Origin: Corynebacterium gallinarum
Lineage (GTDB): Bacteria; Actinomycetota; Actinomycetes; Mycobacteriales; Mycobacteriaceae
Assembly (NCBI RefSeq): GCF_014837045.1
Contig: NZ_JACSPR010000010.1
Location: forward strand, 1-64,000
Reading direction: 5' to 3'
DNA length: 64,000 nucleotides
A program made the position numbers and the translations under genes. Shown here piece after piece: positions 36,762 through 46,382 of this stretch (positions are counted from its first letter, which is position 1; each line of letters opens with the position of its first letter). The notes below the pieces were generated by a model. It saw nothing but the letters and a program-made list of their open reading frames with translations, ran no database searches and had not been told where the DNA came from.

Positions 36762-37748
36762 GTGCCGAATGTGACATTCCCGGAACACCTGCAGGGCGGG
36801 CCCACCGTCGGTGAGATCGGAGAATTCGAGGTGATCCGGGTCATCACGGAGCAGGCCAGTTCCGCCCTCAACGGTGATGATGCCGCCGTGCTGCGCCACG
36901 CATCCCCCAATTCCCGCGCGGTGGCCACCACCGACATGCTGGTTGAGGGCAGGCATTTCCAACTGGACTGGTCCACCCCGGAGGAGATCGGGCAGAAGGC
37001 GATCGTGCAGAACTTCGCCGACATCGAGGCCATGGGTGCCCGCCCCATCGCTGCTCTGCTGGCATTATCCGCCCCCACCCATACCCCGGTGGAGTTCGTC
37101 CGTGGCCTGGCACGCGGCATCGGTCAGCGGGTGGAGGAGTACTCCGCGGAACTCGTCGGCGGTGACATCACCTCCGGGACCTCCCTGGTGTTGTCGGTGA
37201 CGGCCCTGGGGTCGCTGGGGGGTTCCCTGCCGGAACTCACCCTCAACCGCGCGCGGCCCGGCCAGGTGGTGGTCGCGCACGGACGCATCGGTTACTCCGC
37301 GGCCGGCCTGGCCCTGCTGCAGCGTTTCGGTCGCGCCGGGGTGCCGGCTGAACTGACCCCGCTGGTGGAAGCCCACTGCGCACCGAGGCTCAACCCGGGT
37401 CGCGGCATGATCGCGCGTGCCGCCGGGGCCACCGCCATGACCGACAACTCCGACGGCCTCATCGTGGACCTGTCCCAGCTGGCCCGGAAATCCGGTGTGC
37501 GCATCGACATCGACTCCGACACCATCGCCCCGGATGATCTGCTCAGCGCCGCCGGTGAGACCCTCGGTCGTGATCCCTGGGAGTGGATCCTGTCGGGCGG
37601 GGAGGACCACACCCTGCTGTCCACCACCTTCGGCGAGCCCCCCAGCGGTTTCCGCGCCATCGGCCATGTCACCAAGCCCCGTCTCGATGACCCGGTCACC
37701 GTGGACAAGAAAACCCCGGCGTACGCATCGGGCTGGCAAAGCTTCTAG
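36762..37748 (+). CDS. thiL: Thiamine-monophosphate kinase ThiL
   Basis: ThiL phosphorylates thiamine monophosphate to TPP, the ligand of the thiC riboswitch earlier in this window. The 328-residue PurM-like protein has GDDAAVL, TTDMLVEGRHF, IVQNFADIEAMGARP and GGDITSG, plus MTDNSDGLIVDLSQLA. It starts at GTG 36762 after GAGGAG. Its TAG stop is part of the -10 box of ung, the next gene. Confidence 0.95.
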   Translation: MPNVTFPEHLQGGPTVGEIGEFEVIRVITEQASSALNGDDAAVLRHASPNSRAVATTDMLVEGRHFQLDWSTPEEIGQKAIVQNFADIEAMGARPIAALLALSAPTHTPVEFVRGLARGIGQRVEEYSAELVGGDITSGTSLVLSVTALGSLGGSLPELTLNRARPGQVVVAHGRIGYSAAGLALLQRFGRAGVPAELTPLVEAHCAPRLNPGRGMIARAAGATAMTDNSDGLIVDLSQLARKSGVRIDIDSDTIAPDDLLSAAGETLGRDPWEWILSGGEDHTLLSTTFGEPPSGFRAIGHVTKPRLDDPVTVDKKTPAYASGWQSF

Positions 37749-37757
37749 GCTGGCGCC

Positions 37758-38465
37758 ATGCTTGTCGACGAACAACCCACCACCCCCCAGTGGCAGACCA
37801 TCGATGATCTGCCCGTCCACCCCTCCTGGCGGGGAGTACTAGAGCCAGTCATGGACCAGATCCGCGACCTGGGACAGTTCCTCACCTCCGAAACTGACGC
37901 CGGGCGTGGATTCCTGCCACCCGAACCGGACATCTTCCGGGCCTTCAGTTATCCCTTCGACGAGGTGAAGGTGCTCATCCTCGGCCAGGATCCCTATCCC
38001 ACCCCGGGGCATTCCATGGGCTTGTGTTTTTCCACCCAACCCGGGGTGCGGCCCCTGCCACGCAGCCTGGTCAATATCTTCAAGGAGATGGCCACCGACC
38101 TGGGGGTGAGCATCAACGCCACCGACGGGGATCTCCGCCACTGGTCACGCCAGGGCGTCATGCTGCTCAACCGGGTGCTCACCGTGCAACCCGGTAACTC
38201 CAACAGCCACAAGGGCCGGGGTTGGGAGGCGGTGACCGAGACGGCCATCACGGCCCTGGGGCAGCGTAACCAGCCCCTGGTGGCCATCCTTTGGGGAAGG
38301 CAGGCTCAGGCGGTGCAGAAATTCCTCGGTGACACCCCGTGCATCACCTCGGCGCATCCCTCACCATTATCGGCATCGCGGGGTTTCTTCGGTTCCCGCC
38401 CCTTCAGCACCACCAACCGGATGTTGGATGACCTGGGTGCCACCCCCGTCGACTGGCGACTGTAA
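37758..38465 (+). CDS. ung: Uracil-DNA glycosylase
   Basis: Ung removes uracil from DNA. The 235-residue protein has the catalytic motif [16 protein letters not shown] and the second motif [25 protein letters not shown] -10 box (37746-37751), overlapping the thiL stop, ends 6 bases before ATG 37758, so it probably has its own leaderless transcript inside a thiL-ung-DAK2-recG string. Confidence 0.96.
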   Translation: MLVDEQPTTPQWQTIDDLPVHPSWRGVLEPVMDQIRDLGQFLTSETDAGRGFLPPEPDIFRAFSYPFDEVKVLILGQDPYPTPGHSMGLCFSTQPGVRPLPRSLVNIFKEMATDLGVSINATDGDLRHWSRQGVMLLNRVLTVQPGNSNSHKGRGWEAVTETAITALGQRNQPLVAILWGRQAQAVQKFLGDTPCITSAHPSPLSASRGFFGSRPFSTTNRMLDDLGATPVDWRL

Positions 38466-38476
38466 AGTAAGTCACT

Positions 38477-40180
38477 ATGTCAGACCTCAGCAGCACAACC
38501 CCGGTACCGGCGAACACCCCCGCACCGGTACAGGTGCCCGCTGAAACCCTCTCCGCCGCCGGCGTGCTCGGGTGGGCGAGCAGGGCCGTGGCGGAACTCT
38601 CCGCCCGTCGCGCGGAGATCAACGCCCTCAACGTCTTCCCGGTCCCGGACGCCGACACCGGCTCCAACATGACCCACACCATGGAAGCCGCCCTCAACGA
38701 GGCCCGCAAACTCGACTCCGATGCCACCGTCGCCCGCATTACCGAGGCCCTGGCCGTCGGTTCGGTCCGCGGCGCCCGCGGCAACTCCGGGGTGGTGCTC
38801 AGCCAGGTGCTGCGCGCCATCGCCCAGGCCGCCGCCGACGGGGTGATCGACGGCCACACCATCCAGAAATCCCTGTCCATCGCCCGGTCCCTGGTGGACC
38901 GCGCCATCACCGATCCCGTCGAGGGCACCGTGGTCACCGTCCTGCGGGCCTCCGCCATCGCCGCGGAACAGGCCGTGGAGGAGGGATACGCATCGCTGAC
39001 CGATGTGGTCAACCACGCCGTTTGGGCCGCCCGCACCGCCCTGGCACGCACCCCCTCCCAACTCGAGGTCCTGCGCGAGGCCGGGGTGGTCGATGCCGGG
39101 GGACAGGGACTGGTCATCCTCCTGGAGAGCCTCCAGCAGCAGATCACCGGCGCCCCCGGTCCCGCCGGTGGCCTGGACGCCGGCACCCAGACCGGCACCC
39201 GCGCACCGGAGGGTGAATCCAGGCCCATTACCATCGACCATGATTCCCATGGCAGGGTCGGCGACCTCGAGGTCATGTTCTACCTCACCTGCGCGCAGGC
39301 CGAGGACTTCGATGCCCTCCAGCAGGAGATCGCCGGGCTCGGCGACAGCCTGCTCATCGCCCGCGAATCCGACACCCGCGGCACCGTGCACATCCATTCG
39401 CGCCGGGCCGGGGAGGTCATCGAGGCCGCCTTCCGGGCCGGGGAGGTCACCCACCTGCGCCTGGAGATCCTCCCGGAGGCACGTTCCACCGAGGTACCGC
39501 GCCGTGTGCTCATCGCGGTCACCCCGCACGGTTCGCTCGCGGATCTCTACCAGAGCGCCGGGGCCACCGTGGTCGCCCGCGATACGGCAGAACTGGCAGA
39601 GGCGGAACCATCCAATGAGATCGTCTCGGAGATCGTCGCCGCGGCCCGGGCCACCCGGGCCGATGAGGTGATCCTGCTGCCCAACGGTCTGCTGACCAAA
39701 CGGGAGCTGGTCTCCATTGAGCGCTCCAGCCACGCCTTCGAACAGGCCGTGATCATCCTGCCCACCTCCACCCTGGTCGCCGGCATTGCCGCGCTGTCCC
39801 TCCACGACCCCAGTCAACCCTTGGGCGTTGATTCCTACGCCATGGCGGAGGCGGCCAGTGCCATGCGCACCGCCGAGCTGCGTGTCGCCGGCAGCGCCGC
39901 CCTCACCCAGGCGGGTGCCTGCTCCAAGGGGGACCTATTGGCGTTCTCCGGCCAGGAGATCCTGCTCATCGCGGAGGACCTCAATGACGCGCTGTCCCGC
40001 ACCTGCCTGCGGCTGCTGGACGGCGGTGGGGAACAGGTGACCCTGCTCATCGCCCGCGACCGCGAGAAGGACTTCGACGAGGACACCTTCCGCCGTGGCC
40101 TGGGCACCCATTCTCGCGTGGATCTGACCGTCTACCCGGCATCCGGAATGAAGAATCTCGTGGAGATCGGGGTGGAATAG
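38477..40180 (+). CDS. DAK2-domain kinase-like protein (FakA-like)
   Basis: The 567-residue protein has an N-terminal DAK2 domain with the nucleotide and metal motif NVFPVPDADTGSNMTHTM and GARGNSGVVLSQVLR, then a middle and C-terminal DegV/FakA-like region (LLPNGLLTKRE). FakA proteins phosphorylate fatty acids bound to FakB; older annotation calls them dihydroxyacetone-kinase-related. No FakB gene lies next to it. It precedes recG by four bases, a conserved pairing in many bacteria. A TAAAGT -10 box (38463-38468) ends 8 bases before ATG 38477. Confidence 0.85.
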   Translation: MSDLSSTTPVPANTPAPVQVPAETLSAAGVLGWASRAVAELSARRAEINALNVFPVPDADTGSNMTHTMEAALNEARKLDSDATVARITEALAVGSVRGARGNSGVVLSQVLRAIAQAAADGVIDGHTIQKSLSIARSLVDRAITDPVEGTVVTVLRASAIAAEQAVEEGYASLTDVVNHAVWAARTALARTPSQLEVLREAGVVDAGGQGLVILLESLQQQITGAPGPAGGLDAGTQTGTRAPEGESRPITIDHDSHGRVGDLEVMFYLTCAQAEDFDALQQEIAGLGDSLLIARESDTRGTVHIHSRRAGEVIEAAFRAGEVTHLRLEILPEARSTEVPRRVLIAVTPHGSLADLYQSAGATVVARDTAELAEAEPSNEIVSEIVAAARATRADEVILLPNGLLTKRELVSIERSSHAFEQAVIILPTSTLVAGIAALSLHDPSQPLGVDSYAMAEAASAMRTAELRVAGSAALTQAGACSKGDLLAFSGQEILLIAEDLNDALSRTCLRLLDGGGEQVTLLIARDREKDFDEDTFRRGLGTHSRVDLTVYPASGMKNLVEIGVE

Positions 40181-40184
40181 GCAG

Positions 40185-42308
40185 ATGCTCGGCTGGCATG
40201 ACACCCGCCTGCTCAAGGACGTCCTCCCCGCTAAGGAGGCCCGCGCCATTGAGAAGGCACTCGGTTACACCACCGCCGGGGAACTGCTGCGCCACAATGT
40301 GCGCAAATACTCCCATCACGGTTCCGGCGTTGATCTGGGTGCGGCGGAGGAGGGGGACCTGGTCACCGTCGTCGGTGAGGTGGTCCAGGCCACCAAGTCC
40401 TATACCCGCACGGGCAAGATGCTCTACAAGATCATCGTCGCCGGTGAATCGGAGCAGGTGACCATCTCGTTCTTCGGTGCGCCCTATGTCCCGAAGCTGC
40501 TGCCCCAGGGTGTGCGGGCGATGTTCACGGGCAAGGTGAAGTTCTTCCGTCGACAGCCGCAGCTGACCCACCCGGAGTTCATCGTCATCCCGGAGGCCGG
40601 TTCCGGTGGCAAGGTGACCGGCACCGGCGGCATGAAGGCGCTGGCCGCCTACGGTGATGTGGAACAGGTCGCCCGCAGCCTGGTCGAGCGCGAGTACCTG
40701 CCCATCTACTCCGGCACCGCGTCGATGACCACCTGGCGGATCATGGCCGCCATCCAGCGTGTCCTGGAGACCATGCCACCCGTGCCGGAACCACTGGGTG
40801 ACACCCCGCCCGGCATGCCGAGCTTCGAGCAGGCCCTGCGCGGCATCCATGATCCCGGGGCGGAGGGGCCCGGTGCGTATGTGGACCGGCTCAAGTACAA
40901 CGAGGCCCTCTCCCTGGCCACCGTGATGGCGTTGCGACGCGCCGACACCGCCTCCCGCAAGGCCCCACCGTGCCCCCGGGCACTCGGCGGGCAGCAGCGT
41001 TCCCTCATCGAGTCGCTGCCGTTCCCCCTGACCGAGGGGCAGAAGACCGTCACCCGTGAGATCAGCGCCGACATGGAACAACGCGCACCCATGTCGCGTC
41101 TACTCCAGGGTGAGGTCGGTTCGGGCAAGACCATTGTGTCCCTGCTGGCCATGCTCCAGGCCATTGATTCGGGTCGCCAGTGCGCGATGCTCGCCCCGAC
41201 CGAGGTGCTGGCCACCCAGCATGCCCGCAGCCTCACCACCATCCTGGGCGCAGCGGGCATCCAGGCAAGCGTCGTCCTGCTCACCGGGTCGATGAGCACC
41301 AAGGTGCGCCGGGAGGCGCTGCTCAATGTGATCTCCGGGCAGGCGGACATCGTGGTGGGCACCCACGCCATCATCCAGGACACCGTCGAGTTCTTCGATC
41401 TCGGCCTGGTGGTGGTCGATGAGCAGCACCGCTTCGGTGTGGAACAGCGTGACCGCCTGCGCACCAAGGGCCGGGAGGGTCTCACCCCGCATCTGCTGGT
41501 CATGACCGCCACCCCGATCCCGCGCACCATCGCCATGACCGTCTTCGGTGATCTGGCGGTGTCCACCCTGCGGGAGCTGCCCGGCGGTAGGCGACCAATC
41601 CAGACGTCGGTGGTCCCGGCGGAGAAACCGGCGTGGATGACACGGGCGTGGGAACGCATCGGGGAGGAGGTCAGCGCGGGCCACCAGGCCTATGTGGTCT
41701 GCCCCCGCATCGAGGGTGACGGCGGTGTGGTCAAGATCCACGACACCCTGCAGCACCGGACCTTCCGTGATCTCACCGTCGGCATGCTGCACGGACGCAT
41801 GGACCCGGAGACCAAGGACCAGGTCATGCGGGACTTCGCTGCCGGGGGCATCGATGTGTTGGTGTCCACCACGGTCATCGAGGTCGGCATCGACGTCGCC
41901 AACGCCACCGTCATGCTCATCCTGGAGGCCGACCGTTTCGGTGTCTCCCAGATCCACCAGCTGCGCGGTCGCGTCGGCCGAGGTGGGTTCGCCTCCCTGT
42001 GTCTGCTTCACACCAGTTTCGCCCTCGACTCCCCGCAGATGGGGCGCCTGCAGGCTATCGCCGCCACCTCCGATGGGTTCGCCCTGTCTGAACTGGACCT
42101 GAAGGTCCGGCAGGAGGGCGACATCCTGGGCACCTCGCAGTCCGGCAGTGACACCAAACTGCAGTACCTGTCCCTGCTCACCGACCAGCAGATCATCGAA
42201 CGCGCCATCGCGGACGCCGCCGAGCTGGTCGCCCGCGACCCGGAGATGGCCATGGCGCTGGTCAGTGACATCGCCCGCGACAACCAGGATTATCTGGAGA
42301 AGACCTAA
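40185..42308 (+). CDS. recG: ATP-dependent DNA helicase RecG
   Basis: RecG remodels branched DNA and stalled forks. The 707-residue protein has an N-terminal wedge/OB domain (VTVVGEVVQATKSYTRTGK), Walker A GEVGSGKT, the DExH-type box VVVDEQHRFGVEQR, TATPIPRTI, and the C-terminal helicase block STTVIEVGIDVANATVM with QLRGRVGR. Its start is four bases after the DAK2 gene, so it is part of the same unit. Confidence 0.96.
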   Translation: MLGWHDTRLLKDVLPAKEARAIEKALGYTTAGELLRHNVRKYSHHGSGVDLGAAEEGDLVTVVGEVVQATKSYTRTGKMLYKIIVAGESEQVTISFFGAPYVPKLLPQGVRAMFTGKVKFFRRQPQLTHPEFIVIPEAGSGGKVTGTGGMKALAAYGDVEQVARSLVEREYLPIYSGTASMTTWRIMAAIQRVLETMPPVPEPLGDTPPGMPSFEQALRGIHDPGAEGPGAYVDRLKYNEALSLATVMALRRADTASRKAPPCPRALGGQQRSLIESLPFPLTEGQKTVTREISADMEQRAPMSRLLQGEVGSGKTIVSLLAMLQAIDSGRQCAMLAPTEVLATQHARSLTTILGAAGIQASVVLLTGSMSTKVRREALLNVISGQADIVVGTHAIIQDTVEFFDLGLVVVDEQHRFGVEQRDRLRTKGREGLTPHLLVMTATPIPRTIAMTVFGDLAVSTLRELPGGRRPIQTSVVPAEKPAWMTRAWERIGEEVSAGHQAYVVCPRIEGDGGVVKIHDTLQHRTFRDLTVGMLHGRMDPETKDQVMRDFAAGGIDVLVSTTVIEVGIDVANATVMLILEADRFGVSQIHQLRGRVGRGGFASLCLLHTSFALDSPQMGRLQAIAATSDGFALSELDLKVRQEGDILGTSQSGSDTKLQYLSLLTDQQIIERAIADAAELVARDPEMAMALVSDIARDNQDYLEKT

Positions 42309-42359
42309 ACTATTCACCCCTGCACCGGGTCCAGGTCACTCTGCGTTAGTCTGTAACAC

Positions 42360-42572
42360 ATGAAGATCTGCGCACCCTTTGCCGGAATCGTCCACTATTT
42401 CGTCGCTGAAGGCGATGCCGTCACCACCGGTGAACAACTCGGCACGGTGGAGGCGGTCAAACTCGAGGCACCCATCCTGGCACCCGGCCCCGGCGTGGTC
42501 GCCTCCGTGGCATTCGATGACTTCTCCGATGTCACCGGTGGCGATGAACTACTCACCCTGGAGGCCAAATAA
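42360..42572 (+). CDS. Mini biotinyl/lipoyl carrier domain protein (70 aa)
   Basis: The whole protein is one biotin/lipoyl-attachment domain: APFAGIVHYFVAEGDAV, then EAVKLEAPILAP with the modified lysine at residue 34. In most biotin carriers the motif is E-A-M-K-M; here both methionines are replaced (V and L). Free 70-residue carriers serve acyl-CoA carboxylases in some actinobacteria. A TAGTCT -10 box (42347-42352) ends 7 bases before ATG 42360 (leaderless). It precedes rsmD by two bases. Partner enzymes are not in the window. Confidence 0.85.
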   Translation: MKICAPFAGIVHYFVAEGDAVTTGEQLGTVEAVKLEAPILAPGPGVVASVAFDDFSDVTGGDELLTLEAK

Positions 42573-42574
42573 TC

Positions 42575-43180
42575 ATGGGACAGACCCGCATCATCTCCGG
42601 TGAGGCCCGGGGCCGCAAGATCCAGATCCCACCGTCCGGCACCCGCCCCACCTCCGACCGTGCACGCGAGGGCCTGTTCTCCTCCCTGCAGGTCCGTTTC
42701 GGTTTCGAGGGCCAGGTGGTCCTCGATCTCTTCGCCGGTTCCGGCGCGCTCGGCCTGGAGGCCGCCTCCCGTGGCGCCGATGAGGTCGTGCTGGTGGAAA
42801 GCCACTCCAAGGCCGCGCAGATCATCCGCGCCAATGCCGGCGTGGTCAAACACCCCAACGTCCACGTCGTGGAGATGAAGGCCTCAACCTATCTCGCCAC
42901 CGCACCGGATGCGCACTTCACCATGGTGTTGGCCGATCCGCCGTATGAGCTGGCCGATGAATCGGTCGTCGAGATGCTCCATGCGCTGACCCCGAAGCTT
43001 CTCGACGGCGCGGTCGTCGTCGTCGAGCGCCACGTCGGTTCCCCGGAGACCGCCTGGCCGGCGTGGCTTGTGCCCACCACCCAGAAACTCAAGAAGCGTA
43101 CCTACGGCACCGCCCGGATGGACATGGCTGTGTTCGACGCGGAGCTGCTCAACAGCGACAACACCGAACAGGAGAACTGA
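42575..43180 (+). CDS. rsmD: 16S rRNA (guanine966-N2)-methyltransferase RsmD
   Basis: RsmD methylates G966 of 16S rRNA. The 201-residue protein begins with the family motif RIISGEARGRKIQIP, then PTSDRAREGLFSSL, the SAM motif LDLFAGSGALGLEA and the catalytic LADPPYEL (DPPY). The stop TGA overlaps the coaD ATG by one base (TGATG), the usual rsmD-coaD pairing. Confidence 0.95.
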   Translation: MGQTRIISGEARGRKIQIPPSGTRPTSDRAREGLFSSLQVRFGFEGQVVLDLFAGSGALGLEAASRGADEVVLVESHSKAAQIIRANAGVVKHPNVHVVEMKASTYLATAPDAHFTMVLADPPYELADESVVEMLHALTPKLLDGAVVVVERHVGSPETAWPAWLVPTTQKLKKRTYGTARMDMAVFDAELLNSDNTEQEN

Positions 43181-43659
43181 TGAAAGCCGTCTGCCCCGGA
43201 TCCTTCGACCCCATCACGCTCGGCCACCTGGATATCATCACCCGGGCCGCCGCCCAGTTCGAGGAGGTCACCGTCCTGGTCACCGCCAACCCGAACAAGA
43301 ACACCGGCCTGTTCACCGTGGACGAGCGCATGGAGCTCATCCGTCAGTCCACCGCGCACCTGAGCAACGTCAAGGTGGACACCTGGGCGACCCTGCTGGT
43401 GGACTACACCACCGCCCACGGCATCGGTGCGCTGGTCAAGGGCCTGCGCAGCTCCCTGGACTATGAGTATGAGCTGCCCATGGCGCAGATGAACAGGCGC
43501 CTGTCGGGCGTGGACACCTTCTTCCTGCTCACCAACGAGAAGTACGGGTATGTCTCCTCCACCCTGTGCAAGGAGGTCGCCCGCTACGGCGGGGATGTCT
43601 CCGGTCTGCTGCCCGAGGTGGTCGTCGACGCCGTGACCCAGAAGTACGCCCAGCAGTAG
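43180..43659 (+). CDS. coaD: Phosphopantetheine adenylyltransferase CoaD
   Basis: CoaD adenylates 4'-phosphopantetheine in coenzyme A synthesis. The 159-residue protein has the nucleotidyltransferase motif GSFDPITLGHLDII, VKGLRSSLDYEYELPMAQMN and YGYVSSTLCKEVARYGGDV. ATG 43180 overlaps rsmD. coaE, the last step of the same pathway, lies at 60629-61231. Confidence 0.96.
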   Translation: MKAVCPGSFDPITLGHLDIITRAAAQFEEVTVLVTANPNKNTGLFTVDERMELIRQSTAHLSNVKVDTWATLLVDYTTAHGIGALVKGLRSSLDYEYELPMAQMNRRLSGVDTFFLLTNEKYGYVSSTLCKEVARYGGDVSGLLPEVVVDAVTQKYAQQ

Positions 43660-43661
43660 CG

Positions 43662-44405
43662 GTGGGCGCGGCGGCGATCTTCGGCATCGTCCTGCTCGGT
43701 GCCTGCATCCAGCGTGTCTCCGGCATGGGCCTCGGCCTGGTCGCAGCCCCGATCCTCGCGGTGCTCCTCGGCCCGGTGGAGGGCATCCTGGTCAGCAATG
43801 TCCTGGCCGTGATCAACGCCTCCATGACCACGGTGGTGCGCCGCCGCGATGTGGACTGGCGCCAGTTCGCCCTGATCTCCCCGGTCCTGGTGGTCGGCGC
43901 CGTGCCGGCCGCCTGGCTGCTCACCGTCGCCGACACCCCGGTGCTGCTCGCCAGCGTCGGCGTCCTCATGCTGTGCGCCCTGGGCTTATCGACGTTCGGA
44001 CAGTCCCACATCCCACCCGTGAGAACCAAGGCAGCGCCACTGATTGCCGGTGTGGCCGCCGGTTTCATGAACACCCTGGCCGCCATCGCCGCCCCCGCCC
44101 TGACCGTCTACGCGCAGGCCACCCGCTGGGAACAGCGCAGTTTCTCCGCCACCCTGCAGCCGATCTTCCTCGTGGCGGGGATCGTTTCCGTGGCGGTGAA
44201 GGTCCTCGGTGGGGCGGCGGATCTGAACAACACGGATGTCTGGGTGTGGCCCGCCGGTATCGGCGGGATGATCTGCGGCATCATCCTCGGCTCCCTGCTG
44301 AGCACCCGGATCCCGACCAGCACCGCGCGCAGAGTCGCCCTGACGATTGCCACCGCGGGTGCGGTGGTGGTGCTCGTTCGCGGAATCAGCGGATTGATCG
44401 GGTAG
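43662..44405 (+). CDS. TauE/SafE-family membrane permease
   Basis: The 247-residue protein has about 7-8 hydrophobic helices and the TauE/SafE (DUF81) layout, with two related halves starting VSGMGLGLVAAPILAVLLGPVEG and GVAAGFMNTLAAIAAPALTVYA. Family members export sulfite, sulfoacetate or other small anions; the substrate cannot be read here. It starts at GTG 43662, two bases after the coaD stop, so it is probably cotranscribed with rsmD-coaD. Confidence 0.83.
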   Translation: MGAAAIFGIVLLGACIQRVSGMGLGLVAAPILAVLLGPVEGILVSNVLAVINASMTTVVRRRDVDWRQFALISPVLVVGAVPAAWLLTVADTPVLLASVGVLMLCALGLSTFGQSHIPPVRTKAAPLIAGVAAGFMNTLAAIAAPALTVYAQATRWEQRSFSATLQPIFLVAGIVSVAVKVLGGAADLNNTDVWVWPAGIGGMICGIILGSLLSTRIPTSTARRVALTIATAGAVVVLVRGISGLIG

Positions 44406-44440
44406 GTTGTGGGGTGATCTTGAGCGAAGGAGGTGAGGGC

Positions 44441-44788
44441 GTGGCCAGAGACAGACGGATGTGGAAGATGACCCCGGAACAACTCCAGGAACATCTGATA
44501 TTGAAAAACCGTGCACGACAGTTCACGGATAAGAAGAAACAAGACAATAAAAGGGCCTGCCGGGATTTCTCCCGGCGGGCCCTCCCGCTTTCCCGACTCA
44601 CCTCTTATAACAGTGAGGACAGGAATTCCTGCGTGCGTGTCTGCTGGGGGTTGTCCAGGACCTGCGCCGCGGTGCCGGCCTCCACGACGACACCGTCGGC
44701 CATGAACACGACCTGGTCGGCGACCTCACGGGCAAAACCCATCTCGTGGGTGACCACCAGCATGGTCATGCCGTCGTCGGCAAGCTGA
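44441..44788 (+). CDS. Possible small gene with very strong Shine-Dalgarno; 3' end doubtful
   Basis: GAAGGAGGTGA (44425-44435) is a near-perfect Shine-Dalgarno, 5 bases before GTG 44441. The first 38 or so codons read like a small basic protein ([20 protein letters not shown] ... [16 protein letters not shown]). After that the frame runs into the terminator hairpin of the opposite amino-acid transporter operon and on through its ATPase gene to 44788, which looks like shadow sequence. The real product may be about 40 residues with its stop codon lost, or the gene may be decaying. Function unknown. Confidence 0.4.
   Translation: MARDRRMWKMTPEQLQEHLILKNRARQFTDKKKQDNKRACRDFSRRALPLSRLTSYNSEDRNSCVRVCWGLSRTCAAVPASTTTPSAMNTTWSATSRAKPISWVTTSMVMPSSAS
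44553..44582 (-). terminator. Terminator of the amino-acid ABC transporter operon
   Basis: On the minus strand GGGCCCGCCGGG, AGAAAT, CCCGGCAGGCCC form a 12-bp stem with one wobble pair, followed by TTTTATTG. It lies 22 bases after the stop codon of the ATPase gene. Confidence 0.88.
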
Positions 44789-45369
44789 CGCATCACGCGC
44801 AGCACCTCGCCGACGAGTTCGGGATCGAGGGCAGAGGTCGGTTCGTCGAAAAGCATCAGCTTGGGGTCCATCGCGACGGCACGCGCGATGGCCACGCGCT
44901 GCTGCTGCCCACCGGAGAGCTGCACGGGGTAGGCGTCGGCCTTGTGGGCGAGCCCGACCTGCTCGAGGAGTTCCATCGCGCGTGCGCGGGCGGCCTTCTC
45001 CGGCTGGCGCTTGACGTGGATGGGGGCCTCGATGATGTTGTCGATGACGGTGCGGTGGGGGAACAGGTTGAACTGCTGGAACACCATGCCGATATCGGCA
45101 CGCTGGCGGGAGGCGTCCTTCTCGGAGATCTCGTAGAGCACCCCGTCGCGCTCACGGTAACCGATGAGATCCCCATCGACATAGAGGCGACCGGCGTTGA
45201 CCTTCTCCAGGTGGTTCACGCAGCGCAGCATGGTGGATTTACCGGAACCGGAGGGGCCGATCAGGCAGGTGACGGATCCCTTGGGCACCTGCAGGTCAAT
45301 GCCCTTGAGCACCTCGAGGCGGCCGAAGTTCTTGCACACCTGCTGGGCATCGATCATGAGGGTGGTCAT
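44605..45369 (-). CDS. Amino-acid ABC transporter ATP-binding protein (GlnQ/ArgV-like)
   Basis: The 254-residue ATPase has Walker [10 protein letters not shown], the Q-loop region [10 protein letters not shown], signature [14 protein letters not shown] and Walker [15 protein letters not shown]. These are all typical of polar amino-acid importers. It directly follows the permease gene (45370) with ATG at 45369. From memory the corresponding C. glutamicum genes cg1502-1504 have been named argTUV for arginine uptake; transfer of that substrate is inference. Confidence 0.92.
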   Translation of the reverse strand: MTTLMIDAQQVCKNFGRLEVLKGIDLQVPKGSVTCLIGPSGSGKSTMLRCVNHLEKVNAGRLYVDGDLIGYRERDGVLYEISEKDASRQRADIGMVFQQFNLFPHRTVIDNIIEAPIHVKRQPEKAARARAMELLEQVGLAHKADAYPVQLSGGQQQRVAIARAVAMDPKLMLFDEPTSALDPELVGEVLRVMRQLADDGMTMLVVTHEMGFAREVADQVVFMADGVVVEAGTAAQVLDNPQQTRTQEFLSSLL

Positions 45370-46326
45370 CTATCTGTTCTCCTTCGGAGTATCAGGCACG
45401 ACATTGACGTTGCCGGGGATTGCACCTTCGGCATCGGCCAGCGCGGCGAGCTGGCGGGCGGTGAGGTTGCGGGTGCTGCCCTTTTCAAAGTGCTTCTCCA
45501 GGTAGTACTGACCCACCATGAGCACCGAGGTGATCACCAGGTACCACGTGGCGGCCACCAGCAGCATCGGGACCGGCTCGAACAGGGAGTAAGCGATGTC
45601 CATGCTGCGGCCGTAGAGCTCCAGGGAATACGGCACCGCCACCACCAGCGAGGTGGTCTTCAGCATGGAGATCAGCTCATTGCCGGTCGGGGGGATGATG
45701 ATGCGCATCGCCTGGGGCAGCACCGTGCGGCGCATGGTCAGCGACCAGCCCATGCCCAGTGCCTTGGAGGCCTCCATCTGGCCCTCCGGTACGGCCTGGA
45801 TGCCGGAACGGACGATCTCCGCCATGTAGGCGGCCTCGTTCAGGCCCAGACCCAGCACCGCGAGGATGAACATGTTGGACAGGAAGTTCTGCAGATCAAG
45901 CTCCGCGAAACCGAGGTTGACGGTCTGGTAGAGCGAACCCAGCAGACCCCAGAACACCAGCTGGACGTAGATCGGGGTGCCACGGAAGATCCACAGGTAC
46001 AGCCAGGCCACACCCTGCAGCACCGGGTTGCCGGACATGCGCATCACCGCGAGGGTGGCGCCGAGCACCACACCGATGATCATGGACAACACCGTCAGGG
46101 CGATGGTGTGCAGCGCGGCGGTGGCGATGCGGGTGTCAAAGAGGTAGGTCAGGTAGGTGTCCCAGCCGTAGGCCTCATTGTTGAGCGCGCCGATGATGAA
46201 CCAGGCCAGCAGGGCCAGGATGATCGCGGCGGCGACCCACCTGCCGGGGTGGCGCAGTGGTCTGGCCTCGATGGGCTTCGGTGTGGCCCGGGTGGTGGAC
46301 CCACCGGGGGAAACAGGTTGTGACAT
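45370..46326 (-). CDS. Amino-acid ABC transporter permease (HisM/GlnP family)
   Basis: The 318-residue protein has one N-terminal helix followed by the permease domain with GVVLGATLAVMRMSGNPVL and the EAA-like loop EIVRSGIQAVPEGQMEASKALGM, which contacts the ATPase. The cytoplasmic C-terminal tail of about 50 residues is longer than usual. It is the middle gene of the three-gene operon. Confidence 0.92.
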   Translation of the reverse strand: MSQPVSPGGSTTRATPKPIEARPLRHPGRWVAAAIILALLAWFIIGALNNEAYGWDTYLTYLFDTRIATAALHTIALTVLSMIIGVVLGATLAVMRMSGNPVLQGVAWLYLWIFRGTPIYVQLVFWGLLGSLYQTVNLGFAELDLQNFLSNMFILAVLGLGLNEAAYMAEIVRSGIQAVPEGQMEASKALGMGWSLTMRRTVLPQAMRIIIPPTGNELISMLKTTSLVVAVPYSLELYGRSMDIAYSLFEPVPMLLVAATWYLVITSVLMVGQYYLEKHFEKGSTRNLTARQLAALADAEGAIPGNVNVVPDTPKENR

Positions 46327-46382
46327 GTCACGTGTCCTTTTGATGAAAGTGTTGTGAAGAAGAAAATCAGGGATAGACGGTG

